Positions 42,960 to 52,538 of a DNA stretch of 64,000 nucleotides are shown piece after piece (position 1 is the stretch's first letter; each line of letters starts with the position of its first letter). A program made the translations under genes and the position numbers. The DNA is taken from NCBI GenBank assembly GCA_029227175.1, contig JAQXZK010000034.1:1-64000 (forward strand), read 5' to 3'. The stretch comes from Bacteroidales bacterium. GTDB lineage: Bacteria > Bacteroidota > Bacteroidia > Bacteroidales > Bacteroidaceae. The notes under the pieces are model-generated. The model was not told the DNA's origin, did not search any database, and saw only the letters and a program-made list of their open reading frames with translations.

Positions 42960-43464
42960 CATTTGAAGCCTTACAAGACCTTTGCGGAAAAATTCATTTT
43001 TACATTGCACAACATCAATTAACGTGCGGAAAATTCCGCAAAGGTTCTGCAAGCCTGCAAGACTTCTGCGAAAAAACTCATTTTAACATTGCATAACTTC
43101 GATTAACGTGCGGAAAATTCCGCAAAGGTTCTGCAAGCCTGCAAGACTTTTGCGGGAAAAATCATTTTTACATTGCATAACTTCGATTAACGTGCGGAAA
43201 ATTCCGTAAAGATTCTGCAAGCCTGCAAGACTTCTACGGGAAAACTCATTTTAATATTGCGCAACTTTGATTAACGTGCGGAAAATTCCGCAAGGGTTCT
43301 GCAAGCCTGCAAAGGGCCTGCGTTTTTTTTCGCAAAGCCTCTGCACGACAGCAAGGCGGCGGCGTTTTATCCCTCAAAAGGTCTGCAAGCTGACCAAGAA
43401 GCCGGGGTTTCTCCTGCCAAGTCTCTGTCGGGTTGCAAAGGTCTGTCGCCCGGGGATGTCAAGC
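42960..43464. repeat. 84-bp (2 x 42-bp) tandem array followed by degenerate 42-bp units
   Basis: TTAACGTGCGGAAAATTCCGCAAAGGTTCTGCAAGCCTGCAAGACT... starts at 43019, 43103, 43187, 43271 (exactly 84); 42-bp units at 43297, 43339, 43381, 43423. Confidence 0.95.
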
Positions 43465-43723
43465 ATCCTCACAGGTGTCAATCCTTCTGCGCGACAGGAA
43501 TCCTTCTGCTTGTCTGTTATCTTTCGCCCCCATGCAAAGGCCGGCAGTCCATCTCCAGCGTGAGCACGATTCCGGGATGAATGTCTTCGTGCATGAGATC
43601 GCATCTATCGCGTTGCGCGCGCCATTCAAGAAGGCCTTCTGAATGTAGACATTCTCCGGCGAATTGTTGATGCTCCTGACGACTGGGTATATCTGCCCGT
43701 GTGCGTCTTTCGTGCGGGGTACT

Positions 43724-43764
43724 CCCGGAGGTGTGGGAGAGCGAAAACATCCCACACCTCCGGG
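43724..43764 (-). terminator. Hairpin downstream of GH2 gene
   Basis: CCCGGAGGTGTGGGA-11-TCCCACACCTCCGGG, perfect 15-bp arms. Confidence 0.8.
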
Positions 43765-43784
43765 CCCTCATAGCATGGCCCTCA

Positions 43785-46697
43785 TCAAAACAAGTCGTAG
43801 AGAACGGCATAGCATCCCTCTTTGGCTTTCCGGAAACGGAATGCCGGGAGGGTCGTCACGCTTCTGCCTTTGGGAAGATGAACCTTTCGGAAGACCTTCT
43901 GTTCGATGCGTTTTCCCTTGGGGTCGACCAGTGTAACCTTCAAGTCTACTACGGCTTCATCGGCAAGGTTGAAAATAACGGGAGTGATGACATCGTCCGG
44001 CCCATAGACCACATCGACATCCTGGCTACCGGCCCAACGGCGTTGGAATACCTGTTTGTTGGCATAATAGGCCAGTTTGGGCACGCCCACGGCATCTACC
44101 AACGGTTTCTGGTAGGTAAACATGTTGGCACCTGACTCCAAGCTGCACCACGAGAATCCGTCATAGCCAAGCAGTGTCTGTTTCTTCATCGACTCCCAGG
44201 CAGAGAAGGCCTGGAACGCCTGGCTGACGCGCCACTCATTGGCCTGCAATTTCCGGCCGATACTTCCCTCTTCGTATTCCCACTCGTAGGACTGCACCTC
44301 GTACCACGGTTCGTTCCGGACCAACGCCCAGTTAGGCTGCGCAGCCGACTCTTCGTGCTCAAAATTGAAATAGCATTTTTCATTGGCCTTCAAGCAGGAT
44401 GCTGCCCAGGGATTGGGGGCTTTCCTCAGATAGCTCCACTTGGCGCCGTAACCCGTGTAGGCATCCTGACTTCCACGGGTCATGAGCTTGTCCATAATGA
44501 CGGGCGTCGGTGTCATGGGATTGCCCTTGTAGTCGATGGTTCCGTCATAGTTCCCATAATGGGTATGCTGCCAGAAGGATGTAGGCGAAATCAGTCGGCT
44601 GGTATCGGCACTGCTTATGCTCTGGAAAATGCGGGTCATATAGTCATTCGAGTCTGAGAGACCGTGTCTTTTAAAACGATTGGGGTGATTGCTCGCTTCC
44701 CACATCACGATAGAAGGATGATTATAGACCTCCATCATGTAGCGGGGATAGCCGTCAAAGTCCACATTCCAGGCCTCTCCCTCACGCACCCAGCCGGCAG
44801 TTTGCCAAAGCAGGTAAACACCCATCTGATCGGCATACTCTGCATAGCGCGGGTCGTTGATTCCGTCGATGGTGTCTTTCTCTGCATGGACATGGATGCG
44901 CAACAGGTTGCCGTTCATCTTTTTTATCATCATCAAATCCCGGACAACCGTTTCGGCCGGCACGCAACGGTTGGTCTTGGCCGCTGTTTCGACGGGGTAT
45001 CTGTGACCCATGATTTGCGCTCCGTTGAGCATTTCCACATGATGATTGACATAAAGCGTACCTTCGCGCTGCTCAATGGTGCGTATGCCGGTGGTGGTGG
45101 CCAAATCGTCGAGGGGCTGTCCATCCTTGTCCGTTAGAATCACTTCCACCCGGTAGAGCGTCGGACTCGTTGTCTCCCAAAGTTGCGGATGCTCAACGGG
45201 CACCTGCACGACATACTCGTTGTCTACCGAGGGGCGGATTTCTATGTTCCTGCTGACAGAAGCCACCCGCTCACCCTCCGTAGGGAACCAGGGATAATAG
45301 TTGACCTCAAGCCGGGCCATCCTGCTCTCAACTTCGCGGTTCTGAACCACAATTCGGTGAGTCTGCACAGCCCGGTCACCGTCAAGTGAAGCGGTGTGTA
45401 CCCGACAGGCCTTCAGCTGGCACCGATGGGTCAGCAACAGCGTTGTACGCCCCAGCTGCCAGCCGATGTATGGGTCTGAAGGAGAATGTTCCATGACGTG
45501 TGCAGCCTTATAAGGCTTTACACGCACGGCTATCACATTCTCACTGTTGGCCAAAAGGTAATTCGTAACGTCTATATCCTGAGGATGCCTGCCTTGCAAT
45601 ACAGCGGCCACTTGTCCGTTGACCCACACCTCACCTCCCGGGTCGAGAGTCTCCAAGTGCAGGGTAGCGCGTTCAAATGTCCCGATTTGCAATTTATGAC
45701 GCAGGTAATAGCTTTCTTCCTTTTCAGCCAGTCCGCCATGGACAGAAGGCAACTTGACATTGTTCCAGTGGCTGTCATCATAATCGGCCTCCTGCCAGCC
45801 GTTCATAGAGGGGACTTCCTCGAAATCCTCAAAGAGCGGAAGAGCGATGCTGTAAGGAGTGCGTCGGTTTGTAAAGTCCGGCACAAAGTCGTAAAGCGAA
45901 ACCTCTTCCACCAGCATTTCTCCTTGGGGAGAAGCAAAGACGATGCGGTCAAAATCCTGTGGGCCTTCGGGCGCAATGGGGCAGCAGACTTCCTGCCGGC
46001 CATTCAGTTTCAGGAAGAGTTTCCTGTTGGCAAAGTCTCCATAAAGCTCGATGGTACGACAGCCCCCTCTGTCGAGGGAGACAAGACTCTGTCTGTTTGT
46101 GCCGGATGAAACGACGAGATTCTGCCGTTCTCCAGTGAGCGAACATACGGTGCTCTCTCCCCGTTGCAGAGCAATGGCAAACGAGGAAGTGCCCTCCCCG
46201 AGCTTTGTCTTGAAGCGGAAGCGCCAGTTCACGGAAGGAACGGAACGAATCACCCGGGCATGACGGATGGAAAGTGCGCCATTGGAAATAGTCGCCCCCG
46301 TTGCAGTCCACTCCTTCCATCTCTCTTTTTGCTGCTGCGCCTTATCAGCCTTGTAGCCTATGGCGTTCCAATGCTCGAGGCGTAAGGTCTGACGTATCCG
46401 GGTCGACGGCTGAGGTTTAATGGCATCCAGACATGACTTGACATCCTGCTCACTGAGCAATGGACGGTTCAGTTCAGGATTCTGCCAATAGTTTGCAGCA
46501 AACCCTGCATATTGTTCCAGGAAATCAATGCGCTGAGACAAATCCATCCATTCCGTTTCACCGTGGAAATCGGTCTCGCCATTGGCCTTCGCGTCCTGCG
46601 TAAAATAGCGCATCTCGAAAGAGCTGGACACCTGCGCGTTCACTTGTGAAGTAATGAGTATGCAGCATGAAATGCCAACTAAAAAATTCTTCTTCAT
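43785..46697 (-). CDS. Divergent glycoside hydrolase family 2-type protein, secreted
   Basis: 970 aa; signal peptide; sugar-binding jelly roll (LHLETLDPGGEVWVNGQ) and TIM-barrel region HPSIVMWEASNHPN. Confidence 0.85.
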   Translation of the reverse strand: MKKNFLVGISCCILITSQVNAQVSSSFEMRYFTQDAKANGETDFHGETEWMDLSQRIDFLEQYAGFAANYWQNPELNRPLLSEQDVKSCLDAIKPQPSTRIRQTLRLEHWNAIGYKADKAQQQKERWKEWTATGATISNGALSIRHARVIRSVPSVNWRFRFKTKLGEGTSSFAIALQRGESTVCSLTGERQNLVVSSGTNRQSLVSLDRGGCRTIELYGDFANRKLFLKLNGRQEVCCPIAPEGPQDFDRIVFASPQGEMLVEEVSLYDFVPDFTNRRTPYSIALPLFEDFEEVPSMNGWQEADYDDSHWNNVKLPSVHGGLAEKEESYYLRHKLQIGTFERATLHLETLDPGGEVWVNGQVAAVLQGRHPQDIDVTNYLLANSENVIAVRVKPYKAAHVMEHSPSDPYIGWQLGRTTLLLTHRCQLKACRVHTASLDGDRAVQTHRIVVQNREVESRMARLEVNYYPWFPTEGERVASVSRNIEIRPSVDNEYVVQVPVEHPQLWETTSPTLYRVEVILTDKDGQPLDDLATTTGIRTIEQREGTLYVNHHVEMLNGAQIMGHRYPVETAAKTNRCVPAETVVRDLMMIKKMNGNLLRIHVHAEKDTIDGINDPRYAEYADQMGVYLLWQTAGWVREGEAWNVDFDGYPRYMMEVYNHPSIVMWEASNHPNRFKRHGLSDSNDYMTRIFQSISSADTSRLISPTSFWQHTHYGNYDGTIDYKGNPMTPTPVIMDKLMTRGSQDAYTGYGAKWSYLRKAPNPWAASCLKANEKCYFNFEHEESAAQPNWALVRNEPWYEVQSYEWEYEEGSIGRKLQANEWRVSQAFQAFSAWESMKKQTLLGYDGFSWCSLESGANMFTYQKPLVDAVGVPKLAYYANKQVFQRRWAGSQDVDVVYGPDDVITPVIFNLADEAVVDLKVTLVDPKGKRIEQKVFRKVHLPKGRSVTTLPAFRFRKAKEGCYAVLYDLF

Positions 46698-46894
46698 AGG
46701 TTATACATATATTTATTAAGGTTATGTCACGTTTTCCAGTGGTAAAGATAGCGCAAATCGCAAACAGAATCAACAAACCTGCTTAATTGCTATGATGACA
46801 GAGTCTATTTGAAAAAACAAAGAGGATGCGTCATCATGGGCACACCCTCTTCGTGTAATCATCAAGGCCTGGTATTCCCAGTTTGTTTAAACAT

Positions 46895-48487
46895 TCAGAA
46901 CTCTTCGACTTTCAAGTCGGTACGCATCTTGTCAAGTTGTTTTCTGAGTTCTTCCACCTTCTCTTTGTACCGCACATCGTTAATGGCGTTATACATTTCG
47001 CTGGGGTCCTCCTGTAAATCGAAGAATTCATCGTAGCCTGGCTCCTTGCCCGTCTCATCATAGAAATGGATGTACTTGTAACGCAGATTGAACACTCCGT
47101 CATGGCGCATCACATTGTGTTCGGCCGTATGGTCATAGAAGTGATAGTACAGGTATTCACGCCAGTCGGCCGGACGCTGTCCGTTGTTCTGCAGAACCGG
47201 AATGAGTGAAAGACCGCTCATATTGGCCGGCTTCTCAATGCCCGCAGCAGCCAGATAGGTAGGTGCAAAGTCTATATTCTGTACGAGTGTAGTAGACTCG
47301 ACACCGCCCTTCATTCCCGGATAGCTGATAATCAACGGCGTGCGGAAGGACTCCTCGTACATGAAACGCTTGTCAAACCAGCCATGTTCGCCCATGTAGA
47401 ATCCCTGGTCGCTGGTGTAGACAATGATAGTATTGTCCATCAGGTTGTTCTTTTCCAGATAGTCGAGAATCTCGCCTACCGAATCGTCGACCGACTTGAT
47501 GACGCGGAGGTAGTCCTTCACATAACGCTGGAACTTCCAGCGTACGATTTCCTCATGAGACATCTTGTCTATATTGGCCAGCATCCATGCGTTTTTCTTG
47601 GCATACGCTGCATCCCATGCCTCGCGCTGTTCCTTGGTCATCCGCTGAAGCATGTCTTCTCCGTATGGGTCAAGATTCTCCTTACATTCACTTCCGTCAT
47701 ATCCGTAAAGTTTGAGGTCGAAAATCATAGACATGTCCTTGTCTATTGACATGCGTTGCTGCTTAGCAGCACAACCTCTGTGATTGTAGTCATCGTAGAA
47801 AGTCGACGGAACGGGGAAGTCTATGTCTTCGTAAAGGTCGAGGTACTTGATATCGGGCATCCAGTTGCGATGAGGTGCCTTGTGATGCACGTAGAGACAA
47901 AACGGCTTGTTGGGGTCACGCTTCTCCAGAAAATCAATCGCATGCTTTGTGACCAAATCAGTGGCATAACCTTCTTCCGGCACATATTCGCCATTGGTGT
48001 CGGCTGTCTTAATACCCGGATTGTAATATTCGCCCTGGTTTCTGAAAATCTTGTATTCGTCAAAACCACGTGGTTCGCAGAGCATGTGCCACTTTCCAAT
48101 CATGCCGGTCTGATAGCCGGCCTCCTGAAGCAACTCAGGCACGAAGGTGACAGACGTGTCAAGCACGTTGTCCAGCATGGTTTGTCCGTTCTGATGACTA
48201 TACAAGCCGGTAAGCAGGCAAGCTCGACTTGGGGTAGAGAGCGAATTCTCGACATACGCATTTCTGAACAAAACACCACGCTGTGCCAGGCGGTCTATGT
48301 TGGGCGTAGGAGCTAATTGAGAGAGCGGGTGGCCATAGGCACTGATAGCTTGAAATGCGTGGTCATCGGTCATGATGTGGATGATGTTCATCTGTTTGGG
48401 CACGACCGGTTGCTTGGTGCATGAAGACAAAGAAGTGGTCAACAATACAGCAGGCAGCAAAGAGCCTGAAAGTAATTTCGTATTCAT
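46895..48487 (-). CDS. Family S1 sulfatase, serine-type active site
   Basis: IMTDDHAFQAISAYG; NSLSTPSRACLLTGLYSHQNGQ (S-x-P-S-R); lipobox LSSC. Confidence 0.93.
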   Translation of the reverse strand: MNTKLLSGSLLPAVLLTTSLSSCTKQPVVPKQMNIIHIMTDDHAFQAISAYGHPLSQLAPTPNIDRLAQRGVLFRNAYVENSLSTPSRACLLTGLYSHQNGQTMLDNVLDTSVTFVPELLQEAGYQTGMIGKWHMLCEPRGFDEYKIFRNQGEYYNPGIKTADTNGEYVPEEGYATDLVTKHAIDFLEKRDPNKPFCLYVHHKAPHRNWMPDIKYLDLYEDIDFPVPSTFYDDYNHRGCAAKQQRMSIDKDMSMIFDLKLYGYDGSECKENLDPYGEDMLQRMTKEQREAWDAAYAKKNAWMLANIDKMSHEEIVRWKFQRYVKDYLRVIKSVDDSVGEILDYLEKNNLMDNTIIVYTSDQGFYMGEHGWFDKRFMYEESFRTPLIISYPGMKGGVESTTLVQNIDFAPTYLAAAGIEKPANMSGLSLIPVLQNNGQRPADWREYLYYHFYDHTAEHNVMRHDGVFNLRYKYIHFYDETGKEPGYDEFFDLQEDPSEMYNAINDVRYKEKVEELRKQLDKMRTDLKVEEF

Positions 48488-48581
48488 AATAATGTGTTAA
48501 GTATTAAATCATAGGAACCTGTTTCCCAAGTTTACAAGGTAAAATATTTATTAACTTGAATGTGACAAAGATAGGGAAACA

Positions 48582-48612
48582 TTGTCTAACTCCCAATAAA
48601 TCTCTACTTTTG
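48582..48612 (+). promoter_or_regulatory. Bacteroidetes-type promoter for cobJ-cobH
   Basis: TTG-N20-TACTTTTG, about 15 bp upstream of the start. Confidence 0.7.
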
Positions 48613-48626
48613 TAATACATTTCAAT

Positions 48627-50057
48627 ATGAATTTACAAAATATGAAAAAATCTCTTATAACAGTTGTCGGTATTGGGCCCGGGTCTATGGAAGACATTAC
48701 ACCTGCTGTTATGGCGGCACTTCAGTCGGCAGAGGTAGTCATTGGGTACAAGTATTATTTTCAGTTTGTCAAACCTCTTTTATTGCCGGATGCAGTCTGC
48801 ATAGATACAGGCATGCGCAAGGAACAAGAACGCGCTCAGGAGGCATTTGAACAGGCCGAAACCGGCAAACAGGTATGTGTGATTTCATCAGGCGACAGTG
48901 GAATATACGGCATGGCTCCCCTACTGCTCGAGATGCAGAAAGAACGGAAAAGCAACATCGAGATCAATGTATTGCCGGGAATTACCGCCTTCCAAAAGGC
49001 AGCTTCGTTGTTGGGAGCCCCGATGGGTCATGACTTCTGCGTCATTTCCATGTCCGACCTGATGACCCCCTGGAGCATCATCGAGAAACGCATACGTGCA
49101 GCTGCGGCAGCCGACTTTATCACTGCCGTCTATAATCCGAAGAGTGAGAAACGTTATTGGCAACTGAACAGGTTGAGAGAAATTTTCTTAAAAGAAGGAC
49201 GCTCGCCGGAGACCGTTGTGGGTTATGTGCATCAAGCCGGACGAACAGACGAACACGCGGTCATCACCACGCTGTCCGATTTGGATATTGACGACATAGA
49301 CATGTTTACCATCGTAATCATAGGCAACTCGCAGTCGTTCGTATCAAACGGACAGTTTATCACGCCCCGCGGATATTACCGTGACAAGGAGCAGGAGACT
49401 GAGGGAAAGAAAATCGGACAGCAAATCATGATAGAAAGTTTCAAGACTATTGCTAAAGAGCTGAAAGATGCATCTATTCCGCTTGACCGGAAATGGCCTT
49501 TGTTACATGCCATACATACCACTGCCGATTTCGAGATGGAACAGCTGCTGCTCGTCGACAACAAGGCGACAGAGGACATGCACCGAGCTGTTACTGGTGG
49601 AAGGTGCAAGACTATCATTACAGACGTCACAATGGCTGCATCGGGCATACGCAAAGGCGCACTCAGCCGGTTGGGCGTTGAAGTAAAATGTTACCTGGAT
49701 GACCCGAGAGTAGCACCCATGGCCCAGCAGCTTAACATTACCCGCACGCAAGCCGGCATCCGTCTGGCCGTAGAGGAACATCCGGATGCCATCTATGTTT
49801 TTGGGAATGCCCCGACTGCCTTGATGGAACTATGTCAACTCATGAGGAACAAGAAGGCAAACCCGACAGGAATCATTGCCGCTCCGGTAGGTTTTGTCCA
49901 CGTCTGCGAGAGCAAACACATGGTGAAGACCTTCACTCAAGTGCCAAAGATTATTGTCGACGGGCGCAAGGGCGGAAGCAATCTGGCAGCCACCCTCGTC
50001 AATGCGGTGCTGACTTATGACGATGCACAACAGCTTTTACCCGGAAGAGACTTATGA
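48627..50057 (+). CDS. cobJ: Fused precorrin-3B C17-methyltransferase / precorrin-8X methylmutase (CobJ-CobH; CbiH-CbiC)
   Basis: N-term TVVGIGPGSMEDITPAV, SSGDSGIYGMAPLLLE; C-term TDVTMAASGI...FGNAPTALMELCQL...IAAPVGFVHVCESK. Confidence 0.93.
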   Translation: MNLQNMKKSLITVVGIGPGSMEDITPAVMAALQSAEVVIGYKYYFQFVKPLLLPDAVCIDTGMRKEQERAQEAFEQAETGKQVCVISSGDSGIYGMAPLLLEMQKERKSNIEINVLPGITAFQKAASLLGAPMGHDFCVISMSDLMTPWSIIEKRIRAAAAADFITAVYNPKSEKRYWQLNRLREIFLKEGRSPETVVGYVHQAGRTDEHAVITTLSDLDIDDIDMFTIVIIGNSQSFVSNGQFITPRGYYRDKEQETEGKKIGQQIMIESFKTIAKELKDASIPLDRKWPLLHAIHTTADFEMEQLLLVDNKATEDMHRAVTGGRCKTIITDVTMAASGIRKGALSRLGVEVKCYLDDPRVAPMAQQLNITRTQAGIRLAVEEHPDAIYVFGNAPTALMELCQLMRNKKANPTGIIAAPVGFVHVCESKHMVKTFTQVPKIIVDGRKGGSNLAATLVNAVLTYDDAQQLLPGRDL

Positions 50058-51247
50058 AATATACAATCGTTGGTATTAGCGACCGGTTGCAGGACGAGCC
50101 TTTTGTCGCTGCAATCATGCAAGCCATCCATGATGCAGACGCTTATTGCGGAGGCAAGCGTCATTACGAACTGGTGAACAGACTGCTCAAGCCTGACACT
50201 CCATGGAGAGACATCAAGGTGCCAATCCGCGAGGTGTTCGAATCCTTGAGCTGTTACCGACAGGTCGTTGTCTTTGCTTCGGGAGACCCTTTCTTCTACG
50301 GTATCGGGCAAACCATCCAGCGCCTGCAACCTGAAGCCGAGATTACGGTCTATCCCACATTCAATTCGCTCCAGCAACTGGCACACAGGCTACTGCTCCC
50401 CTATCAGGAAATGCGTGCCGTATCGCTGACGGGAAGGCCCTGGACGATGTTTGACGCTGCACTGGTGAGAGGCGAAAAATTGATAGGCGTGCTGACAGAC
50501 CACCGCAAAACACCACGCGCCATAGCACAGCACATGATGGACTATGGCTATAATAATTACCTGATGTATGTGGGCGAAACCATGGGAAACCCCATGAGCG
50601 AACGCGTCACGACCTGCACCATTGAACAGGCTGCAGAGCGTAGCGAGGAATTTGCCACACCGAACTGTCTGTTTCTGCAAAGGAAATCCCTCCGAAAACG
50701 TCTGTTCGGCATTCCGGAATCAGACTTCGCACTGCTCAACGGAAGGAGCAAGATGATTACCAAAATGCCAATTCGCCTGCTTACAATCAGCATGTTAGAC
50801 CTGTGCGGGCGCAAGTCGTTTTGGGACATCGGATTCTGCACAGGCTCCGTGTCTGTTGAGGTAAGGATGCAATACCCGGAGATAGAAATAAACTCTTTTG
50901 AACAACGTCCGGAGTGCCTGGACATCATTCAGGAGAATTGCAAGCGACATGGAACTCCCGGTATACAGACACATATCGGAGACTTTTTGGAGATGAATCT
51001 GCAGGACTTCAGCGCACCGGATGCAGTCTTCATCGGCGGGCATGGCGGCCGGCTCATAGAAATGGTTGATAACATTCAGAAAGTTCTCGAACCGGGTGGA
51101 GTCATTGTATTCAATGCCGTCAGCCGGGAAAGTCAGGAAACATTCGCGCAAGCCATTGCAAGAACAGGATTGACGATGCAAAACACGACACACATCGTCA
51201 TCGACGAGTTCAACCCCATTAAAATCATGAAAGCCGTGAAGGAATGA
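50054..51247 (+). CDS. cobL: Bifunctional cobalt-precorrin-7 C5 / precorrin-6B C15 methyltransferase (CbiE-CbiT; CobL)
   Basis: ASGDPFFYGIGQTI; C-term FWDIGFCTGSVSVEVRMQYP methyltransferase motif I; ATGA overlap with the previous gene. Confidence 0.92.
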   Translation: MKYTIVGISDRLQDEPFVAAIMQAIHDADAYCGGKRHYELVNRLLKPDTPWRDIKVPIREVFESLSCYRQVVVFASGDPFFYGIGQTIQRLQPEAEITVYPTFNSLQQLAHRLLLPYQEMRAVSLTGRPWTMFDAALVRGEKLIGVLTDHRKTPRAIAQHMMDYGYNNYLMYVGETMGNPMSERVTTCTIEQAAERSEEFATPNCLFLQRKSLRKRLFGIPESDFALLNGRSKMITKMPIRLLTISMLDLCGRKSFWDIGFCTGSVSVEVRMQYPEIEINSFEQRPECLDIIQENCKRHGTPGIQTHIGDFLEMNLQDFSAPDAVFIGGHGGRLIEMVDNIQKVLEPGGVIVFNAVSRESQETFAQAIARTGLTMQNTTHIVIDEFNPIKIMKAVKE

Positions 51248-51300
51248 AAGGCGATATCAAAGATATACGGTAACACTCCGATTGGGGCTTAAAAGTTAAA

Positions 51301-51366
51301 GTTATTTCAGACCTTGCTTTAAATTATTTCAGACATCATCTTAAATTATTCCAGCCCAATCGTTCT
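51301..51366. repeat. Three 22-bp direct repeats
   Basis: GTTATTTCAGACCTTGCTTTAA / ATTATTTCAGACATCATCTTAA / ATTATTCCAGCCCAATCGTTCT at 51301, 51323, 51345. Confidence 0.8.
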
Positions 51367-51437
51367 TTCAGATTTGTACTGAATCTGAATGCCGATGGGT
51401 GGATGTTTATCTGGAAGCATCGCCGGGAAGCCATCAT

Positions 51438-52517
51438 TCAGAAGCGGATCAAAAGCTCAGCCACGAGTTTGGTCTGTTCGCTTTCCTTCGCTCCGCCATG
51501 CGGATACCAGTAGTTTTCGTAGTTCAAACGGAGGTCGGTAAGAAAATAAGGATTGCGCACATGAAGTACGACGCCCAAGGTCATGCGGTGGCGTTCGTAG
51601 TCGGTCAACAGCAGGCGTGTCGGATTCTGTTCATCAAAACCACTCTTCCCGTCCGAGAAATCGGTCATGTAGTCATACCTGCCCCGGAAACTGATACCTT
51701 GAAAGAACCCTCTCTTGATAGGCGTATGGTAAGAAGCAAAGGCATCGATGGCATGAATGTCGTCGAAAGCCTGTTGTTGATAGTGCTTGTGCAGATATTC
51801 AAACTCCAGATGCCAGCGTTCATCTTCATAGTACGTAGCCAGGTCATAATCTGTGTGATAGATGTTTCCGCTCATCGTATGGGCACGCTGCACGCTGGCT
51901 GAGAGATTCCACACATCATAGGGAAACATTTGCAAACGAAATGAAAAGATGCCTGGTTTGTGCCAAGCGGTCTTCTCGTTGGCGTAGTTACTGCCATTGG
52001 AAACACCACCCTCTACAATCATGCGAAAAGGTGCCGTCACCGTATAACCCATCCTGATGCCGACATCACGTATGCCCTGCGTCTGCTTACAGATAAACGA
52101 ACGGTTAGCGAAGAAATAAGTCTGTGGGGTTCGGTGAGCGTCTATCGTAAAGGGCATGCGCTGCTCTCCGATGGAAACCGTAAAGTTCTTAAAGGGAATC
52201 AGTCCGGCATACATATCCTTGATTTTTACATTACCCTCATCGCAGAAGTCGACTTCCATCTTATAAAAGGCGCGCAAGGGCAATGTTCCGTCAGCACTCA
52301 AACGGGCATTCCTCAACTCGAAACGACTCATGGCCGGTCCTGTCTGATACTCGTAGCGGCCACGCAATGTACCCCTGATTTTCGGCATCGAAAGTCCCGG
52401 TACGGACTTCTCTTCCTTCTTGTCCGATTGTGTTCCTGCCAGTAACGGACTTGCAGTCATCCACATCATCACGACTACAAGCAACAGAGAAATTTCTTTC
52501 TTTAATATCTGATTCAT
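51438..52517 (-). CDS. Phosphate-selective-porin O/P-like outer-membrane channel
   Basis: Signal peptide; beta-barrel; LRGRYEYQTGPAMSRFELRNARLSADGTL..., C-terminal LVAELLIRF. Confidence 0.8.
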   Translation of the reverse strand: MNQILKKEISLLLVVVMMWMTASPLLAGTQSDKKEEKSVPGLSMPKIRGTLRGRYEYQTGPAMSRFELRNARLSADGTLPLRAFYKMEVDFCDEGNVKIKDMYAGLIPFKNFTVSIGEQRMPFTIDAHRTPQTYFFANRSFICKQTQGIRDVGIRMGYTVTAPFRMIVEGGVSNGSNYANEKTAWHKPGIFSFRLQMFPYDVWNLSASVQRAHTMSGNIYHTDYDLATYYEDERWHLEFEYLHKHYQQQAFDDIHAIDAFASYHTPIKRGFFQGISFRGRYDYMTDFSDGKSGFDEQNPTRLLLTDYERHRMTLGVVLHVRNPYFLTDLRLNYENYWYPHGGAKESEQTKLVAELLIRF

Positions 52518-52538
52518 CTTTTTCTCTATGTATACACC

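Noticed and set aside
42960-43464. CRISPR array
   Set aside because: Units are contiguous and similar throughout; there is no short constant repeat with unique spacers and no cas genes.
43267-43563. 98-aa plus ORF with a 14-residue repeat as a repeat protein
   Set aside because: The period follows from the 42-bp DNA repeat; the upstream dimers are not in a continuous ORF and no RBS/promoter is evident.
43459-43755. 98-aa minus ORF downstream of GH2 as a gene
   Set aside because: Overlaps the repeat-array edge and a terminator hairpin; no recognisable domain.
51438-52517. Phosphate uptake role for the porin
   Set aside because: Name derives from family resemblance only; operon context points elsewhere.
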